From positions 1 to 25,593 of the forward strand of contig DATIXD010000110.1 in assembly GCA_035518875.1 (NCBI GenBank): a stretch of DNA of 25,593 nt, in the 5' to 3' direction. The notes under the pieces were generated by a model. That model had not been told where the DNA came from. It searched no databases and worked only from the letters and a program-made list of their open reading frames with translations. Position 1 is the stretch's first letter. Each line of letters begins with the position of its first letter. Positions 23,619 through 25,593 of this stretch are shown here, piece after piece. The stretch is from DATIXD01 sp035518875. Lineage in GTDB: Bacteria > Pseudomonadota > Gammaproteobacteria > Methylococcales > Methylococcaceae. The position numbers and the translations under genes are program-made.

Positions 23619-24125
23619 TCAGGGCGTCGGGGAATTCGAGGATGCGCAGCGCGCCTTGAATTCGAACAGCTGCTTGCGGGCGTCCACGAGATGCTGCCGC
23701 CAGTGATCGCGGTAACCCTCGGCCCAGAACCGGATGGCGGCCTTCGCCCCTCGCTTGCCTCTCTCGAGGAGAACCAGACCGCACTTGAGTTCGAAATAGA
23801 TATCGGCGAAATCGTCGGCCAGGCTGCCGGTCATGTAGCCATCGCCGGCATGCAAGTCGGCTTCCGACCAGTAATCGTCCTCATCGCGCAAGAAGGTTTT
23901 CAGCCGAAAGTACAGTTCGAAGCGTTTTTCCAGATCGGCCAGGCCCACATGGCGCGAGGGCGGGGAAGGCGTCTGCAACTGGACAATCGCGGATTCCAGG
24001 CGCAGCAGGGCGTCGCCGATCTGTTCAAGCCATTCAGTGCGGTCATGGCTTTCATGCTGTTCGACCAGGCCGCAGAATGCTTGGGCGGCTCCGATGAACG
24101 GGTGCTCCTGGTTGTGATCATTCAT
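23619..24125 (-). CDS. DUF5063-like hypothetical protein
   Basis: The product (168 aa) is acidic, helical and cytoplasmic, without signal or membrane segment. DDYWSEADLH, then GSLADDFADIYFELKCGLVLLE, a W-containing helix (AIRFWAEGY) and DHWRQHLVDARKQL match what I remember of the DUF5063 family, for which no function is established. Length fits. No good Shine-Dalgarno precedes the ATG at 24125, so the start is less sure. The frame has no upstream partner on the same strand. It converges with the transporter operon (33-base gap) and is divergent from thiD. Confidence 0.78.
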   Translation of the reverse strand: MNDHNQEHPFIGAAQAFCGLVEQHESHDRTEWLEQIGDALLRLESAIVQLQTPSPPSRHVGLADLEKRFELYFRLKTFLRDEDDYWSEADLHAGDGYMTGSLADDFADIYFELKCGLVLLERGKRGAKAAIRFWAEGYRDHWRQHLVDARKQLFEFKARCASSNSPTP

Positions 24126-24252
24126 TCAGCACTGGACTTTTCGGCCTGGAAAAAGGTATCGCTAAGTCTAGTTGATCCCCGCGCCTTGAGGTTGTAAAGC
24201 TGGTGTTACTGTTTGTGTATCTTCCGTGCAATCGAGGAGCGTTCAGTTTGTC

Positions 24253-25056
24253 ATGAAAAACCCACCGCCTGTCGTGCTTTGCCTTTCCGGTCATGATCCC
24301 AGTGGCGGCGCGGGCATTCAAGCCGATATCGAAACCCTGTCGCGGCTGGGGAATTACCCCTGCACGGTGATCACGGCTATGACGGTTCAGGATACCCGCA
24401 ACGTTCGGTCTGTTCTGCCCCAGCGAGAAGAGGATTTCCTCGCCCAGGCCCGTCTGCTGATCGACGACCTGCCGGTCGCCGCGGTCAAGATCGGTTTGTT
24501 GGGCAGTTCCGCCATTGCTAGGGCGGTCTGGGAAATCCTGCGCGAGCTGCGGGGCGTACCCGTGGTGCTCGATCCGATTCTGGCCGCTGGTGGCGGTACG
24601 GAGGTAGCCCGCGAGGATTTAATCGAAACGCTCAAATCCCAACTGCTGCCATTGACCACCGTGCTGACGCCCAACACGATGGAGGCCAGGCGATTGGCGG
24701 GCGGCCGGGAAAATCTGGACGAGTGCGCGGATGAGCTGTTGAGGCTCGGTTGTGACCATGTGCTGATCACAGGCACCCATGATTCGAGCGAGGCGGTAAT
24801 CAATCGCTGGTACGGTCCGGATGGCATGCGCGCCTTTGGCTGGGAACGGCTGCCGCACAGCTATCACGGCTCGGGTTGTACGCTGGCGTCGGCGCTGGCG
24901 GGCTTTCTGGCGCTGGGACTGGGTATGGAAGCGGCGGTGCACAAAGCTCAAAAGTTCACCTGGCTGACACTTGATTCAGGGTTTGCTCTGGGGAAGGGGC
25001 AGTACCTGCCGAATCGCCTCTCGGCCGGGGAACACTGCGGCTGCGGGCCGGAATGA
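24253..25056 (+). CDS. thiD: Hydroxymethylpyrimidine (phosphate) kinase
   Basis: The product (267 aa) phosphorylates HMP and HMP-P to HMP-PP for thiamin synthesis. It has the ribokinase-fold ThiD motifs GHDPSGGAGIQAD (13-25), TAMTVQDT, VLDPILAAGGGT, LTPNTMEARRL and the anion-hole/catalytic HGSGCTLASALA (Gly206-Cys209). It is a single-domain ThiD without ThiE or ThiN fusion. Two starts are possible. The ATG at 24253 gives the family N-terminus, but its GAGGAG lies 13 bases upstream. A GTG at 24226 would add nine residues. I prefer the ATG. No other thi gene is nearby. Confidence 0.94.
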   Translation: MKNPPPVVLCLSGHDPSGGAGIQADIETLSRLGNYPCTVITAMTVQDTRNVRSVLPQREEDFLAQARLLIDDLPVAAVKIGLLGSSAIARAVWEILRELRGVPVVLDPILAAGGGTEVAREDLIETLKSQLLPLTTVLTPNTMEARRLAGGRENLDECADELLRLGCDHVLITGTHDSSEAVINRWYGPDGMRAFGWERLPHSYHGSGCTLASALAGFLALGLGMEAAVHKAQKFTWLTLDSGFALGKGQYLPNRLSAGEHCGCGPE

Positions 25057-25078
25057 GGCGTCTGTGCGCGGAACGGCG

Positions 25079-25095
25079 GGGCCTTGTCAAGGCCC
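25079..25095. terminator. Hairpin between convergent thiD and recJ
   Basis: GGGCCTT and AAGGCCC form a perfect 7-bp stem with a 3-base loop that contains part of the recJ stop codon. It is positioned to serve both converging genes but lacks a T-tract on either side. Confidence 0.4.
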
Positions 25096-25593
25096 GCATG
25101 TCTCCATGTATTCGATCCGCAGCTGCACGCTACGATTGTCGCGGAATTCGTTTACGTCGAGCCGGTAGGCGGCCTTCAGTCGCCGATAGCCCAGCCAGTT
25201 TTCCGGCCGGTCGACGGAAAAGGCGATGGCGTCGATCATGCGGGCCTGACCGGGCGTTTTCAGCACCAGTTTGAGATGCCGGGCCCCGACCACGCGGCTT
25301 TGGACGACTTCGAAGTCGCCGTCGAACAACGGTTCCGGAAAGCCCTGCCCCCAGGGGCCGGCCTGTTGCAGAAGCTCCGCACTTTCCAGTCGCAGCTCGT
25401 GGGCGGTCAATTCGCCGTCGGAGTGAAGGGCGTGATCGAGGTCGACGCCTTCCAGATGCTTGGCGACCTCGGTTTCGAAGATTTCCGCGAAGCGCTTGAA
25501 ATCCTGGGCTTTCAGGCCGAGACCGGCGGCGAGTGCGTGGCCGCCGAAGCGGCTCAACAGTTGTGGATGTCGGGCGGCAATGTCGCTGAGCAC
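25087..25593 (-). CDS. recJ: Single-stranded-DNA-specific exonuclease RecJ, C-terminal part
   Basis: The last 168 codons of recJ are present, and the gene continues beyond the window edge. RecJ is a 5'-3' single-strand exonuclease in recombination and repair. The fragment begins in the DHHA1 domain (FGGHALAAGLGL) and continues into the C-terminal OB-fold, with the diagnostic GPWGQGFPEPLFDGDF. The catalytic DHH domain lies outside. It converges with thiD, with 30 bases between the stops. Confidence 0.95.
   Translation of the reverse strand: MLSDIAARHPQLLSRFGGHALAAGLGLKAQDFKRFAEIFETEVAKHLEGVDLDHALHSDGELTAHELRLESAELLQQAGPWGQGFPEPLFDGDFEVVQSRVVGARHLKLVLKTPGQARMIDAIAFSVDRPENWLGYRRLKAAYRLDVNEFRDNRSVQLRIEYMETCGP

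Noticed and set aside
1..25593. CRISPR array, tRNA, rRNA, transposase or prophage genes
   Set aside because: No regularly spaced repeats, cloverleaf, ribosomal RNA blocks, transposase or integrase motifs, or terminal inverted repeats with coding content were seen.

Overview
This is a chromosomal stretch of a G+C-rich bacterium, almost certainly a gammaproteobacterium. It carries mpl, apaG-apaH, glgC, thiD and recJ in typical gammaproteobacterial form. It also has a form I 'green-type' RuBisCO (cbbL, cbbS) with the CbbQ/CbbO activase pair and no carboxysome genes, so the host can fix CO2 by the Calvin cycle. A Methylococcaceae-type methanotroph or a sulfur-oxidising autotroph would both fit. 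No methane- or sulfur-oxidation marker lies in the window to decide. No rRNA, tRNA, CRISPR array, insertion sequence or phage gene is visible.

Layout. Positions 1-527 hold a hairpin- and GGA-rich stretch and a doubtful small ORF. Next, on the minus strand, come rtcB and glgC (glgC is transcribed first). A 346-base divergent control region follows, with two copies of a palindromic site and a sigma-54-like promoter, and then a persulfide dioxygenase-like metallo-beta-lactamase gene on the plus strand. From 4293 to 9952 the minus strand carries the carbon-fixation cluster cbbL-cbbS-(terminator)-phosphatase-cbbQ-cbbO, with its control region at about 10042-10107. Then come a small membrane protein (plus strand), the minus-strand run apaG-apaH-tail-anchored hypothetical, an exported ankyrin-repeat protein and mpl.

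After a 540-base gene-free stretch that looks like a dispersed repeat, a tightly packed plus-strand operon runs from 15080 to 23585. It encodes a 1407-residue multi-domain membrane protein of unknown function, a membrane-fusion (adaptor) protein, an ABC ATPase and two different FtsX/MacB-type permeases. This is the best candidate for an undescribed system: a MacAB-like exporter or envelope mechanotransmission machine built around a giant duplicated periplasmic/membrane protein. The window ends with a minus-strand DUF5063-like gene, thiD (plus strand) and the 3' part of recJ (minus strand).

How the genes fit together. CbbQ and CbbO probably reactivate inhibited CbbLS. A strong terminator after cbbS would keep the phosphatase and activase genes at lower expression than RuBisCO itself. 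GlgC would divert fixed carbon to glycogen. The transporter operon is self-contained except for an outer-membrane channel, which is not in the window. Most starts were moved inward from the longest open frame, using Shine-Dalgarno position and family length.
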